Shown: positions 20,126 through 30,805, numbered from the stretch's first letter. The stretch is 64,000 nt of DNA from Lepidostoma basale (GCA_022606425.2 JAHDVF020000060.1:744001-808000), one strand, 5' to 3'. Numbers and translations are program-made. The notes: generated from the sequence alone by a model not told the origin.

Positions 20126-20900
20126 AGTTATTTATATTTTGTACTATATTTTGAAAAGTTGGGTTTTTAGGTGAGATTTAAAATCTGTCGGATTGTCCAA
20201 GCATCTGAGGCGTACAGGGAGCATATTTGAGACGGACGGACCTGCCACTGCGAAATTTGTCCGGGGGTTGCGCTTTGGCTCAACTAATCTGCCTGTTGCC
20301 GAGGAACGAAGCGTAGATTGCCGAATGTTAAGGCTATCAGCAATACAAAGTTCAGATATATAGACTGGTGCCATTCCGTGAAGCGCTTTAAAAACTGTCC
20401 AGCATAGTTTGTGCTGGATTCTTTCAAGGTATTGTGTATTTTCTTTTGTTGTTGTGTTACTATGTGTGTACGGCGGGACATCGATGGAGAGTAGTGTAGC
20501 TTAAATGTGGTCTGGGTCCCCCTTGGTTGCAAATATACATATATAATTATAATTATTTTTTAACGTAAGTCCCGCATGGACGGGGGACGGGCCTAGGGAG
20601 TGCACGAGTGAAGCTGACGAAAGGCGCCGCTGTGCCTATAACAGCTTCGGGTAAGCGGAGGGAGCCCTCTATGGCTCGGCCGTATATTGGATTCTTTCAG
20701 GACACTTGATCCAGTCAAAATTTTTTAGGTGTTTTGAAATATGAGAATTTTTCGGAACAGCTTTTATAAGTAGTGCTGCCGCATTGAAAGCAGATTGAAG
20801 ATTGTTTCTTGGAGATGTTGACGTAAATGCCGCTGCAATAGTCGAGTCGAGAGACGACGAAGGAATTCATTTTGAATGTATACAAATTCTTGTAGACAAA
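20126..20900 (-). mobile_element. LINE-zeta copy (CR1-group), interrupted
   Basis: The minus-strand open stretch 20144-20374 reads GRLVEPKRNPRTNFAVAGPS, SNMLPVRLRCLDNPTDFKSHLKTQLFKI. This is the characteristic C-terminus of CR1-group ORF2 (F..P..WN-LP..I....F-S-LKT-LF pattern, with the tryptophan replaced). An insertion at 20427-20687 interrupts it. Downstream AACTTTTCAAAATATAGT marks the 3' region. Confidence 0.7.
20427..20687. mobile_element. Element P, 261 bp, with 12-bp target duplication
   Basis: Flanked by TGGATTCTTTCA at 20415-20426 and 20688-20699. The block around ACGTAAGTCCCGCATGGACG and CCTATAACAGCTTCGGGT is shared with 28768-29211, which is also bounded by a 12-bp repeat. No coding capacity. 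A non-autonomous retroelement is the simplest reading because of the 12-bp duplications; orientation unknown. Confidence 0.65.
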
Positions 20901-21330
20901 TACTGGATTTCACCCATTGCGGATAAATTATTTTTATTTTATAAGGATTAACTGCATCTCAATAGAGACCATGTAAATTGTCATCTGGGAACAGAATACT
21001 TAATAAAGGTTTTCTGCTTAATGCTTTCCAACCTTAATAGATGACGCTAGTGAAGAGTGAACTTAAATATGTAAAGATAGGCATGGAACCCTACCATATA
21101 TACAAGTTCCAAAAAATTGTCAGAGTGGTGGTCATAAGAAAAAAAAATGCGGAATGGGGAATGTTGTTAAACATAAAGTGATCACTCAACCCAACCAATG
21201 ACAGGTCATAAGTCCTGTAAGCGCCTCGGCCACCACGTTCTGTTCCCAGAGAACAGTTTACATCTTCGTCTCTATTGAGATGCAGTTAATCCTTATAAAA
21301 TAAAAAGGAATTCATATTGCGGTCCATCCT
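20870..21330. mobile_element. TIR MITE (family Q), complete copy
   Basis: Inverted repeats of about 65 bp: 20931-20996 (ATAAGGATTAACTGCATCTC..TGGGAACAGAA) and 21239-21306. The interior includes ACAGGTCATAAGTCCTGTAA, itself a hairpin. Outer sequence TGTAGACAAATACTGGATTT (20890-20912) recurs at 29368-29385 and 48047-48060, so the element may extend further left. Related half-copies lie at 47567 and 48077. Confidence 0.75.
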
Positions 21331-21469
21331 CTCTGTCTATTTGAAAGTGAGTTTTTTTTTGCATTTCTCTCACCTGTATCGAATCACCCTGTAGACCGGT
21401 ATATAAAATAACACATAACATGCCTATATATAAGTATTATGTAGAATTGAAACTAAAGACGCCCAAGAA

Positions 21470-21600
21470 ATACCTCCTTCCGGGAGTCGCCTTCGGCTGG
21501 GCGCCGCCCCATTCGCGTATTTCCGGGAAATGGGGCCTCATTAATATACGCTTCCGGTTCCCCCGGCAAAGGGAACACAGCCTTCGCTAGATGTCACCAT
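21470..21600. other. GC-rich island
   Basis: GGGAGTCGCCTTCGGCTGGG and following sequence contrast with the AT-rich surroundings and precede a TATA-like promoter candidate. No coding frame. Possibly host or LTR sequence. Confidence 0.3.
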
Positions 21601-21640
21601 CTTGGCAAATTACTCTTTTGAAATGAAGGCTTTGGATGAG

Positions 21641-21680
21641 TATAAAAGGGACTGTGAGTATTTAAGCATTAGTTCGTAGG
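21641..21680 (+). promoter_or_regulatory. Candidate Pol II core promoter
   Basis: TATAAAA at 21641-21647 is followed 31 bp later by ATTAGTTCG (21668-21676), an arthropod-initiator-like sequence at the expected spacing. No gene or LTR retrotransposon body is recognised downstream, so this could belong to a solo LTR or be chance. Confidence 0.25.
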
Positions 21681-21789
21681 TAGCTCTTTCCTATTTGGGG
21701 TGGCATTGGAGAAAATAACCCCTGGTTACTAAACTTAGTAAATTAGCTATTGTTATTTATTGTTTACATAAACTTAAGGCGTAAACACT

Positions 21790-22345
21790 GAGGAAATAAC
21801 TTATTGAACGCTAAGGCATTAACACTGTGGAATTCCATAGTAATATACTAAGGAAATTGAAAACAACTTTTTTTAATCCACTAATTATTAAAAAATATTA
21901 AAAAACACGACATGTTTCGGAGGATTCCTCTATCTTCAGGCGTAAAAATATAATAAAAACTAAACAATGAAAGACTAATATAAGAACGCATTTAAAATGC
22001 GATATAATAATTCAAATTTAAAAATTAACCTGGGCTATTTGTTTTAAGTACTAATTATTATTTTTTAACAGTAAGAACTGATAAACACGAGTACCTAATA
22101 TTATTTATACCTACATGATGATAATATAAAAAAAAATATAATAAATTGTAATTTAGAAAAAATATATTTGAAAAGACATAATTTATATAGAAATTAATAA
22201 ACGATTAATTTGCATTTTATTGGTATTGTAAGCTTGGGAGATTAAATGTAGACAGTATTTAAGGAGAAAGGAGTAAAAGTAGGAATCGGATTATTAATAA
22301 TGTTTTCACCCAAACAAACATGTCGTGTTTTTTAATAATTAGTGG
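21790..22345. mobile_element. HH-A inverted-repeat element
   Basis: The left end TTGAACGCTAAGGCATTAAC, CACTGTGGAATTCCATAGT is well preserved. The left arm has a motif (minus 21905-21943). The right arm (22300-22345) keeps only ACATGTCGTGTTTTTTAAT and GTGGATTAAAC, having lost the 5' half of its motif by deletion. The interior carries the usual GGGAG.TTAAATGTAGAC centre. Confidence 0.75.
21905..21943 (-). ncRNA. Hammerhead-like motif HH-A, intact core
   Basis: CTGAAGA, extra T, stem II GAGG/CCTC with one outer mismatch, GAA, ACATGT, C, then GTGT. Helix I ACGC/GTGT pairs with one wobble. Confidence 0.6.
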
Positions 22346-22618
22346 ATTAAACTCGGTTTCATAAGAATAAAATATTAAATGCATTATTGGTCATTTATCA
22401 TAATGTGGCCGAAGTATTCCTGTTTCCTGTGCTTTATGGTCTATACCTACAATATATTTTTCTTTCTTCGTTAACTGCAGTACTTCCTCGTTTGTGGACT
22501 ACCTTTGCCTATTATCATTTAAATATTCTACGATCCACGTTTCAAGAGCATTTAGCTTTTTAGTAATAGCTTTTGTCAGGGTTCATGTTTTCATACTGTA
22601 GGTTAAGACGGAGTAAGA

Positions 22619-22858
22619 CCTCTAGGAATGCCTAGACAGTAGCTAATGGACAATGTTCTGGCTGATCTGGTTAGGTTGGGCAAATCGGACTGCTGGGAGC
22701 AAAAGGCGCAGGATCGAGGAGCTTGGCGAAAAATCATCAAGGAGGCTAAAACTCTTCAAGAGTTGTATGGCCATAGGAAGAATGACAAGACGGATAGCAC
22801 GTATCAGCAAATTATTCTCATTCGCAATTTGATGGGTAGGAAGGTATCTGATGCATAG
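22619..22858 (+). mobile_element. LINE-iota 3' fragment
   Basis: The open stretch 22646-22855 reads MDNVLADLVRLGKSDCWEQK, AQDRGAWRKIIKEAKTLQEL, YGHRKND. It matches the generic RTE-type ORF2 C-terminus (W.D.V..DL..LG..DWWE.AQDR..WR..I.EAKT). It is a single copy in the window and the frame is not linked to a start. A LINE-gamma scrap (TCATCCCATGAGACATGATT) follows at 22935-22985. Confidence 0.65.
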
Positions 22859-23023
22859 CACAGGTTTCATTTTGCAAAGCTATTTCGGGCCATTTCTATT
22901 CGAATTCTTATATCCTGAGTGACAGCTGGACCTCATCATCCCATGAGACATGATTTCTGTGCCACAGGTCATCAGATATATTAAAACAAGAATGTGAACG
23001 CTGCATCTGATTGATATTCGCGA

Positions 23024-24057
23024 CCTAACCATCACGCTGTCTCCTCGGAGGACTAGGCAGAAAGAATGGACCGCCTCACTGTTCTGTCCTGACATACTTC
23101 TATCGATTCCTCTACATTCATACATCTAGTCATGCACGCGCGTCGATTTCTCCGACTCCTCACGTGACCGACATTTAATATTTGATTGATTTGATCGTAC
23201 CACGTTTTCCTCGGCCTTCTTCTATTTCTAGCTCCGTTCACGTCGTTGACATATATACCTTCTTAACTATTCTGTCTTCATTCTTTCCATGTGTCCAAAC
23301 CATCTTAACGACCCTTTCATTATTTTGTTCATAACACTTTCATTCGCACCGCATTCATTTCTTTTGACACTCTATTATATACAGATTTATCATACATTCG
23401 TCTTAGAGATCTCATATTAACTGCATTTATATTCTACTTTCAATTTCTTTTACCAGTTCCATGCTTCACTTCCATACAGAAGGGTCGGCAAAAGAACGCC
23501 ATTATGCACTGCCATCTTAGCTTTTTTTGGATAGGCTTTTGTTTGAGATGAAAACTTTAAGTGTAAACATACTTCCTAAATAAACAAATTCATCCACTTG
23601 TTCCAGATTTTCACCATTCACATTAATGTTACAGACTGTCATGTTTTCTTCTTTTTCGAAAATCACTACCTTGGACTTATTCACATTCATCATCAAATCG
23701 TATCGCTTGCATACCTCATACATACTGGACACCAGGGCTTGTAGTTCATGTTCGTTGCCTGCAAGTAGCATAGCGTCGTCCGCATAGTACAACAAACAGC
23801 TTACTGACACACCGTTCATTTTGCACCTGCATCCAAACCTTTCAGCTCTTTCATACATTGCATTTGACACTCTATCACATATGGATTTATCACACATTCG
23901 TCTTAGAGATTTTATTTCTACTGTATTTATTTTCCCCTTCAACCCATCTTTCTATATCCTTCTCCACTCTCCCATCCTTTGTTAACACACTTTCTAAATA
24001 AACAAATTCATCCACTTGTTCCAGATTTTCAACGTTTACTCTAATGTTGCAGAAGTC
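23024..24057 (-). mobile_element. LINE-alpha, scrambled multi-segment copy with RT YADD motif
   Basis: Minus strand, in reading order. 24057-23945: ENLEQVDEFVYLESVLTKDG. 23930-23855: IKSLRRMCDKSICDRVSNA, normally far downstream. 23850-23570: ERFGCRCKMNGVSVSCLL, YADDAMLLAGNEHELQALVS, KSKVVIFEKEENMTVCNINV, YLGSMFT. An internal deletion to ISNKSLSKK. Then 23520-23024: the regular C-terminal region and 3' end (CTAACCATCACGCTGTCTCC). YADD is the RT catalytic motif C. The duplicated, out-of-order segments suggest template jumping or recombination between copies. Confidence 0.8.
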
Positions 24058-24114
24058 AAGAAGTAGATTATTATTATTGTTATTGTCATTAAGTAGTTGA
24101 GTTCGTGTATTTAG

Positions 24115-24757
24115 GTAGTATGTTAACGAGAGGTGGGCGAGTAGAGAGGAATATTGAAAGAAGGCTTGGGGCAGGCAACAAAGTGAATGGTGCACTTAAA
24201 GTTGTCATCGCAAACAAAAACCTATCCAAAAAAAGCTAGAATGGCAGTGCACAATGGTGTTTTTCTACCGACCCTAATGTACGGAAGCGAAGCATGGAAC
24301 TGGCAAAATAAGGATGAAAGTAGAATAAATGCAGTAGGTAGAAATGAGATCTCTTAAACGAATGTGTGGATACTTTGTGTATGATAGAGTGTCGAATGAA
24401 AATATAAGAAGTGAATGCGGTGCGAATGATGGTGTCATGAACAAAATAATGAAAGGATCATTAAGATGGTTTGGACATATGGAAAGAATGAATGAAGAAA
24501 GAATGGTAAAAAAATTATATGTTAATGATGTAAATGGAACTCGAAATAGTGTAAGACCGAGGAAAACGTGGCACGATCAAATAAATCAAATAATGAATAT
24601 CGGACATGTGAGGAGTCAGAGAAATCGACGTGCGTGCATGACACGATGTATAAATGTTGAGGAAGCGAGAGAAATATGTCAGGAAAGAAAAGTGTGGCAG
24701 TCCATTCTTTCTGCCTACCCCTTCGGGGAGACGACGTGATGGTTAGTTAGTCAGTTA
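24115..24757 (+). mobile_element. LINE-alpha 3' copy, well preserved
   Basis: Starts near the GSMLTRGGRVERNIERRLGA segment. Reads NKVNGALKVVIANKNLSK, and in the open stretch 24344-24736 MRSLKRMCGYFVYDRVSNEN, KGSLRWFGHMERMNEERMVK, VRPRKTWHDQINQIMNIGHV, WQSILSAYPFGETT. The tail is GATGGTTAGTTAGTCAGTTA. Two frame changes upstream; only the C-terminal third of ORF2 is present. It lies head to head with the previous copy. Confidence 0.85.
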
Positions 24758-25617
24758 ATAAAATTTTATATACTTATGAGTAGACACGTAAATTATTTCA
24801 CATAATAATGGCCATATCTGCTTTAGCTAAGCGGTAATATTCTATGGTGCTCGATAATTAAAAACAACCAATCAACGATTTAAATTCTAATCACGTGACG
24901 TAGTAAATAAAAAAGAGCATAAGTAAATACCTTTCTACGGTAAAATTTGAATTCAGAATAAATTTGAATTACGAATAGAAACTTTTTTCATCTGTCAATA
25001 GGAACGCCGTGCCCAAACTATCCCCACCCCACCGCAAATAGTTTGAGAAAAATACACCTATTCCATTCTCACTCACACGAAATACACGAGCCAAAGAGAG
25101 ACAGGCGTTATAAAACACCTCGCTCCACTAGCTAGCGCTATTAATGGGAAGCAGCACTCTCGTTTTATCCCTTTCACTCACAAGCGATTTGCTAAAAGAG
25201 GAAGAAGGACAACAATACGCGACCGCGGCTACTTTTACATTTTTTATAGTTTTGTACAGAAATGTTGTTATGATGAGCTTTCTAGGAATTCATTCCGCGC
25301 GCTGTCTCTTTTGCACCAAGCGAGTGCATGCGAATGCAGGAAAGAGATGCAACGAATTTATCGTTTTTTTGTGCATTTGTGCTTTGTAAGCGATGTGTTC
25401 TATTTTTGAAAGGTCCAATAAAAATCAAATGAGAGGATGATTGGTATTTATTCATAGGGAACATATTTTTGCTGGGGTATTTTTTAGATTCACACATTCG
25501 TTCAAGTATAAATATGTCATATTTTCTTTTTTCGGCTAAGTGAAGTATGTTTAAAAGAGGCGGGAAAATGGAAAAATACGTTGTAAGAGCTTAAAAAAAA
25601 TATTGACCCAAATATTA
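24758..25617. other. Unique sequence, no recognised gene
   Basis: No element family seen here. 25010-25180 is less AT-rich and contains TATAAAACACC (25110) and pyrimidine-rich CTCACTCACACG. An 81-codon frame at 25144-25389 has no recognisable domain. This is one of the few candidate host-derived stretches. Confidence 0.35.
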
Positions 25618-25830
25618 TTAACTGACCATCGATAGGCGGAAGGATAAACCGTCAAACTGTTTTTACTGCCATATATTTGTGGCTTCCTCAATATTCATGC
25701 ATGGTATCAAGCATCAACGTCGATTTCTCCGACTCATCACGTGGTCGATATTTAACATTTTATTAATTTGATTGTGCCACATTTTCCTTGGTCTTCCACT
25801 CTTTTTAGGTCCATTAACATCGTTAAAGCA
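25618..25830 (-). mobile_element. LINE-alpha 3' fragment, decayed
   Basis: ACTGACCATCGATAGGCGG through CGTCGATTTCTCCGACTCATC and GTGCCACATTTTCCTTGGTC. The encoded RPRKMWHNQIN and DVNGPKK relics are recognisable. Confidence 0.65.
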
Positions 25831-25909
25831 TTTTATAGCAATGTTTTATTCATTCTTTTTTTAGATTTTTCATTCCATAAATACCATAATCATTTGAAAA
25901 TATCCACTG

Positions 25910-25985
25910 GTCTGTTTTCTAAATTTTTTATTGTTTTATGGGAATAACGGGTTTCGCCTAGCTAATGCATTTTCAAAGATCTAGA
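25910..25985 (-). repeat. HH-B element, single degenerate arm
   Basis: TTTATTGTTTTATGGGAATAA, GTTTCGCCTAGCTAATGCAT match a left HH-B arm; motif mutated. Confidence 0.5.
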
Positions 25986-26454
25986 AACTAATAACATAAA
26001 TATATTAAAAAAACGTTTTTAATACCTAGTATTAATTATTAAATGATATACCTAAATAGGCAAAAAACAGATGACATGAAGAAAAATTACGACAATATTT
26101 TGAATATGATAGAGCAAGAGAAAAATACTTTGATTATTTCCGAAAGTAATTCGATATGCACACGATACGCATGCCCGAGAACGTTTCTGGATTATTATTA
26201 TATTATTATAGTAGAAAACTAAAGAGTTAATGTTAATTGTGAATTTTTTAACGTGTGTGAAATAAAAAAAATACTTACATTAAAAGTTAAAATTTTTTAC
26301 TTTTTACTATTACCATTTTACAGTGAAGTGAGTTTATAAAGGGTAGAATTTTTTTTATTTCGTGAATATTTCACTGGTTGCAACTAGTTTAATGTAAATA
26401 ATAGTTTTACACATTTGTTCAATAAAAATAATTCTTATATCTAAAATAAAATTT

Positions 26455-26990
26455 AATTTACTTAGGAAATGAAAATAACTTTGTTTAATCCACAAAATAT
26501 TAAAAAACACGCCATGTTTCGGAGGATACCTCCATCTTCAGGTGTAAAAATATAATAAAAACTAAACAATGAAAGACTAATATAAAAAAAAACGCATTTA
26601 AAATTCGATACAATAATTTAAATTTAAAAATTAACTACTACTTGTTATAACTACCTACTAATAATTATTTTTTATCAGTAAGAACTGATAAAAAATATTA
26701 AACGCTTATAATACATGATGATAATATAATAAAAAAATGTATTTTAGAAAAAACAAGGGTACATTTGAAAAGAAATAATTTATATAGAAATTAATAAATA
26801 ATTAATTTGCATATGATTGGGAATGGGAGATTGGTAGATTAAATGTAGAATTTTAAATGCGTTTTTTTATATTAGTCTTACATTGTTTAGTTTTTCCTCC
26901 GAAACATGTGTTTTTTAAATATTTTTTAATACTTTGAATTAAACAAAATTATTTTCAATATCTTAGGTATGTGACTATGCCACAGTGTTA
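26455..26990. mobile_element. HH-A inverted-repeat element
   Basis: The left arm carries a motif (minus 26507-26545: CTGAAGA, GGAGG/CCTCC, GAA, but ACATGG in place of ACATGT). The right arm has lost CTGAAGATGGAGG by a small deletion, leaving TTTTCCTCCGAAACATGTG at 26892-26910. The right end CACAGTGTTAATGCCTTAGC is intact. Confidence 0.75.
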
Positions 26991-27059
26991 ATGCCTTAGC
27001 GTTAAATAAGTTAAAATTAAATTAATAATTCAAATATTAGTTAATTAAAAAAAAGGCCA

Positions 27060-27150
27060 TATTGAGCCAGTGGAGGATTGCTGTGAAGGAGGCCAAATCC
27101 CACACCAGGATGTAGCCCTGAGAAGAAGAGGAAGTAGAAGAATCCATCTA
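27060..27150 (+). mobile_element. LINE-kappa 3' end
   Basis: Encodes SQWRIAVKEAKSHTRM then stop, followed by GAGAAGAAGAGGAAG. It matches the minus-strand copy at 31495-31645 (QWKNVVKKAKSHTGM after frame correction). Confidence 0.6.
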
Positions 27151-27265
27151 CATTAGATAACATCTTCGAAAGACACTAGCCATCAGATATTGGTAGTTTA
27201 TATTATATATGATATTTAAAAAAATTGATTTCGTTATGTTATGTATTTTTATATTATTTTTATAC

Positions 27266-27600
27266 TCTACGAACCAAGGGTCTGCCAAGAACATCTAAGA
27301 TGAAAGTCCTAAGATCCATAAAACTCTCCGAGATCGTGTCTGCAACGCAGACTCAAGAAAAACTTGAGAAATAGAGGATATGGTTCGGTGGAGTAGATCC
27401 AGAAGAAGATACTGGAGGGACCATGTAGTGAGAATGGATAGTGACAGACTCGCATATACAGCCGCTTACGAAATCTCCTCCGGACACCGTCCACCAGGAA
27501 GACCACCTCAGAGATGAAGGGACAGTTGACCGTCATCATGCCAGGAATTGTATTCTGTGTCACACATCGTCAGAACTATTAAAAGATAAAGAATAAGAAG
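27266..27600 (+). mobile_element. LINE-gamma 3' copy, frameshifted
   Basis: SKMKVLRSIKLSEIVSATQ (frame change), GSSRRRYWRDHVVRMDSDRL, ETSSGHRPPGRPPQR, then CACATCGTCAGAACTATTAAA. Closely related to 13664-14161. Confidence 0.75.
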
Positions 27601-27690
27601 TAGTAGCTAATCTGGTCGCTGTCAAAATAAAGACAAAGTGGCAAGGAGCTCTTATGAAAGTGAAGCATGGAACTGGCAAAAGAGGGATGA
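27601..27690 (+). repeat. HH-E 3' half and LINE-alpha scrap
   Basis: CTGGTCGCTGTCAAAATAAAGACAAAG (27612-27637, in two parts) is the post-motif part of HH-E. GTGAAGCATGGAACTGGCAAA (27660-27680, in two parts) is a LINE-alpha scrap. Confidence 0.45.
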
Positions 27691-27715
27691 AAGTAAACAC
27701 TTATACAAACAAACA

Positions 27716-27830
27716 AACAAAACCATCACGCCGTTTCCCCGCAGGGGTAGGCAGAGAGAATGGACCGCTACACTACTCTATCCTGGCACACCTCTCTAGC
27801 TTCCTCCACATTCATACATCGAGTAAACAC
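27716..27830 (-). mobile_element. LINE-alpha 3' end
   Basis: AACCATCACGCCGTTTCCCC, GCAGGGGTAGGCAGAGAG through CATTCATACATCGAG; the upstream part is truncated. Confidence 0.75.
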
Positions 27831-27879
27831 TTATAATATATATAAACATTTTTTGTTAAAAATAAGCATTTAATAATAA

Positions 27880-27950
27880 TAATAACCTGCTAACTTTTAA
27901 AGCGCCGTTTTTGTGGTGTAATTACCTAAAGGGCATTTAGTTAAAATTAA
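27880..27950 (-). mobile_element. LINE-epsilon 3' end
   Basis: TGCTAACTTTTAAAGCGCCG, TGGTGTAATTACCTAAAGGG matches the 7230-7290 fragment. Confidence 0.5.
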
Positions 27951-28044
27951 ACATTTTTGCTAAAAATAAACATTTAGTTAAAATAAACATTTTGTAAAAA
28001 ATATTAATTGGGGGCTGCACCTGACGCAGTCAATCAACATTTGC

Positions 28045-28495
28045 ATCAGGAGAGGACAACCCTCTATTTCTAGTTCCATTTACAGCGTTAACATATACAT
28101 TTTTTACCATTCTTTCCATGTGTCCAAACCATCTTAATAATACTTTCATTATTTTGTTTATAACACCATCATTCGCACCGCATTCACTCCTTATATTTTC
28201 ATTCGATACTCTATCATACACAGAGTATCTTCACATTCGTCTAAGAGATCTCATTAATACTGCATTTATTCTACTTTCATCCTTCTTTTGTCAGTTCCAT
28301 GCTTCGCTTCCATACATATGTCGGAAAAAAAACACCATTATGCACTGCCATCTTAGCTTTTTTGGATAGGCTTTTATTTGCGATGAAAACTTTAAGTGCA
28401 CTATTTACTCTGTTGCCTGCCCCAACCCGTCTTTAAATATCCTTCTCCACTCGCCCATCTTTTGTAAACATACTACCCAAATACACGAACTCATC
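28045..28495 (-). mobile_element. LINE-alpha fragment
   Basis: Minus strand: YLGSMFTKDGRVEKDI, KSLSKK, then MYDRVSNENIRSECGAND, KIMKVLLRWFGHMERMVKNV, VNAVNGTRNRG. Tail absent. It is head to head with the next copy. Confidence 0.75.
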
Positions 28496-28496
28496 T

Positions 28497-29338
28497 AAGA
28501 CGAATGTGTGGCAAATCTGTATATGATAGAGTGACAAATGCAAGTATAAGAAGTGAATGTGGTGCGAATGAAAGTGTTATGAACAAAATAAGGAAAGGGT
28601 CATTAAGATGGTTTGGACACATGGAAAGAATGAGTGAAGACAGAATGGTAAAAAAGGTATATGTAAATGGCGTGAACGGAGCTAGATATAACAGAAGGCC
28701 GAGGAAAACGTGGCACGATCAAATCAATCAAATATTGAATGTCGGCCATGTGAGGAGTCAGAGAAATCGTGTCCTCCATCCATCCCATCCTAATTTATTC
28801 ATTCTTACTTAACATCTTCCCGCCTCCCTCATACACCATCTTCTTCCTGTTTTAAAATTTAGTTTGTTATATATTTGTCCTATTGTGTATTGTGAATTAA
28901 TGTGTGTTTTATATAATTTTAATGTGTTTTTTTTTTTACTAATTTAAGGTGTGCTTTATATTTACTTCTGATTTTATTTAATAATCAAGAGATGTGAGGC
29001 CGCGCGGGAGATATATAAGGTTAAAAGAATAGATTAAATGTGGTCTGTCACCCACAAGAAAAGAAAAGATTGATGACAAGAAAAGGCTAAATGAAATGAA
29101 CGTAAGTCCCGGATGGACAAGGAATAGGCCTAGATAGTGCAGCGAGACTGACGAAAGGGCGTCGCTGCGTCCTATAACAGTCTCGGGTGGTGGTGGGAAC
29201 CTTATATACCTAGTCAGAGAAATGACACGATGTATGAATGTTGAGGAAGCGAGAGAAATATATCGGGAAAGAAAAGTGTGGCAGTCCATTCTTTCTGCCT
29301 ACCCCTTCGGGGAGACGGCGTGATGGTTAGTTAGTTAG
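28497..29338 (+). mobile_element. LINE-alpha 3' copy split by element P
   Basis: 28497-28767 reads DECVANLYMIE-type start, then SECGANESVMNKIRKGSLRW, FGHMERMSEDRMVKKVYVNG, RPRKTWHDQINQILNVGHVR. After the insertion it resumes at 29212 with MTRCMNVEEAREIYRERK, WQSILSAYPFGETA and the (GTTA)n tail (29320-29338). Confidence 0.85.
28768..29211. mobile_element. Element P, 444 bp, with perfect 12-bp target duplication
   Basis: Bounded by AGTCAGAGAAAT at 28756-28767 and 29212-29223; the uninterrupted LINE-alpha at 24614 gives the empty site. Shares ACGTAAGTCCCGGATGGAC, CCTATAACAGTCTCGGGT with 20560-20665. No open reading frame of note. A long T run at 28928-28939. Confidence 0.75.
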
Positions 29339-29744
29339 TTAAAAATGATTAACCCGCAATGGGTAAAAATCCAGTATTTGTCTACAAGTATTTGTATACA
29401 AAAAAACAAATTCTAAACAAATTATCGATTCGATTCGAATTTATTCGATTTTCGCCCCTTCCCTCCGCTGCGTGAGATGCAAGTCTATAATTATCCAGAT
29501 ATAAATAACCCCTACACATTGTTTGGCCCCGATCTGGGGAAGGTCAGCCTGTAGCCGCAAAGGGTCAATGTCCACTCACCACCCACCACCTACCGCCCCT
29601 GCTTCGGGGCTGCTAATTCTCACTTGATTCGGACATCGGCGAGAGAGGTTACGGTCAAAGTGGACAATTTGGATTTTCTCAAAACGGCTAGACGAAAGAT
29701 TAAACATAACAATTAAAAATACGTATAAAAAACTGATTCCTACA
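29339..29744. other. Family Q scrap, then no gene
   Basis: 29353-29400 (CCCGCAATGGGTAAAAATCC, CAGTATTTGTCTACA) is an end of the family Q MITE. The rest (29440-29740) is unclassified. Confidence 0.4.
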
Positions 29745-29800
29745 AGTTTGTCGATGCCAGCTAGCCTGGTGAAACCAGTCTCTGTCGAAATAAAGCCAAA
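29745..29800 (+). ncRNA. Hammerhead-like motif HH-E
   Basis: TTGTCGA box, stem II GCCAG/CTGGT, GAA, ACCAGT, C, then TCTGTCGAAATAAAG. C3 and the helix III palindrome are mutated. Confidence 0.4.
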
Positions 29801-29841
29801 TATATATCGCCTCTTTGCAAGAATAACGTGTTATCTCGAAA

Positions 29842-30190
29842 CTAAACTAACTAACTAACCATCACGCCGTCTCCCCGAAAGGGTAGGCAGAAATATTGGA
29901 CTGTCACACTTTTACTCGACGCGGTGTGATGGGTTGCGAACACCAATAGGCATCTCCCGCGCACATTCGATCGTCCAACACCCACAAAATAAATCTAAAA
30001 CAAATAAAATAAAATAATAACAAAATGTTTTTTTTTAGATGGTGCGCATATTGACTATTTAATTTATGTTCCACGAATCCACCGGTTTTTTGATTTAGCA
30101 CATACATAATGTAATAACACATAATGTTTTTTTCGATGTTGCACATGTTGACATGGACGATCCGGACTTTTGTGTTTCTCGAAAAATTGA
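29842..30190 (-). mobile_element. SINE-O with LINE-alpha 3' end
   Basis: Minus strand: a roughly 270-bp body (ACACAAAAGTCCGGATCGTC, TTTTGTGGGTGTTGGACGAT, CGCGGGAGATGCCTATTGG, ACCCATCACACCGCG), then GTAAAAGTGTGACAGTCCA and the LINE-alpha terminus with (GTTA)n (29842-29856). The plus-strand copy at 54669-55114 is joined to the same LINE position. Neither has coding capacity. I infer a non-autonomous element using the LINE-alpha 3' recognition end. Confidence 0.65.
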
Positions 30191-30444
30191 AAAATTGAAA
30201 AATGAAACAAGATACCCGTCTGAAAGAGACAAAGTGACAACACAATATACCACTGTTGTGTTGTCTCTTTCCCTCATAAATTCTCTCTTTTTCACTTTAA
30301 AAATACCATGTTTTTGTAGAAAATAAAGTTGAACACGGCGGATTGGATATTCGAGGCGATATGTAGATAGATATTAAATATTGTAGTACACATTTCGGGT
30401 TATCCCAAAACGATTCGAAACTGAAAACAAAAGATTAAACAACA
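30191..30444. other. No gene seen
   Basis: Unclassified; 30240-30300 is rich in TCTCTTT runs. Confidence 0.4.
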
Positions 30445-30658
30445 ACAAACCATCACGCCATTTCTCCGCAGGGGTAGGCAAAGACAATTGACCACCACAC
30501 CACTCTATCCTGACATACCTCTCTAGCTTCCTGAACATTCATACAGCAAGTCATACACGCACGTCGATTCTTCCGGCTTCTAACATCAATAACCTTCAAA
30601 ATTTGATTAATTTGGTCATGCCAGGTTTTTCTCGGTCTACCTCGACTCCGTACTCTAT
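30445..30658 (-). mobile_element. LINE-alpha 3' end
   Basis: CCATCACGCCATTTCTCCGC to CTCGACTCCGTACTCTATT; the encoded NRVRSRGRPRKTWHDQINQI is readable. Directly joined to a plus-strand LINE-gamma end. Confidence 0.75.
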
Positions 30659-30805
30659 TTACACACCACCAGACTCCTCTATATTGCCCTATATAATCAG
30701 CCTCACGGGAGTCGTCCTCGTGGAAGACCTCCTAAAAGATGAAAGGACAGCTGGGAATCCACCTCACAGGAGAAGCAATCCTCTGGAGAACAGACCACAT
30801 AGGTT
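30659..30805 (+). mobile_element. LINE-gamma 3' end
   Basis: CACCACCAGACTCCTCTATA, CGTGGAAGACCTCCTAAAAG, CAGCTGGGAATCCACCTCAC matches 42658-42795 closely. No GAA run. Confidence 0.7.

Noticed and set aside
25144..25389. An 81-residue protein
   Set aside because: No recognisable motif, no neighbouring exon evidence; too weak to call a host gene.
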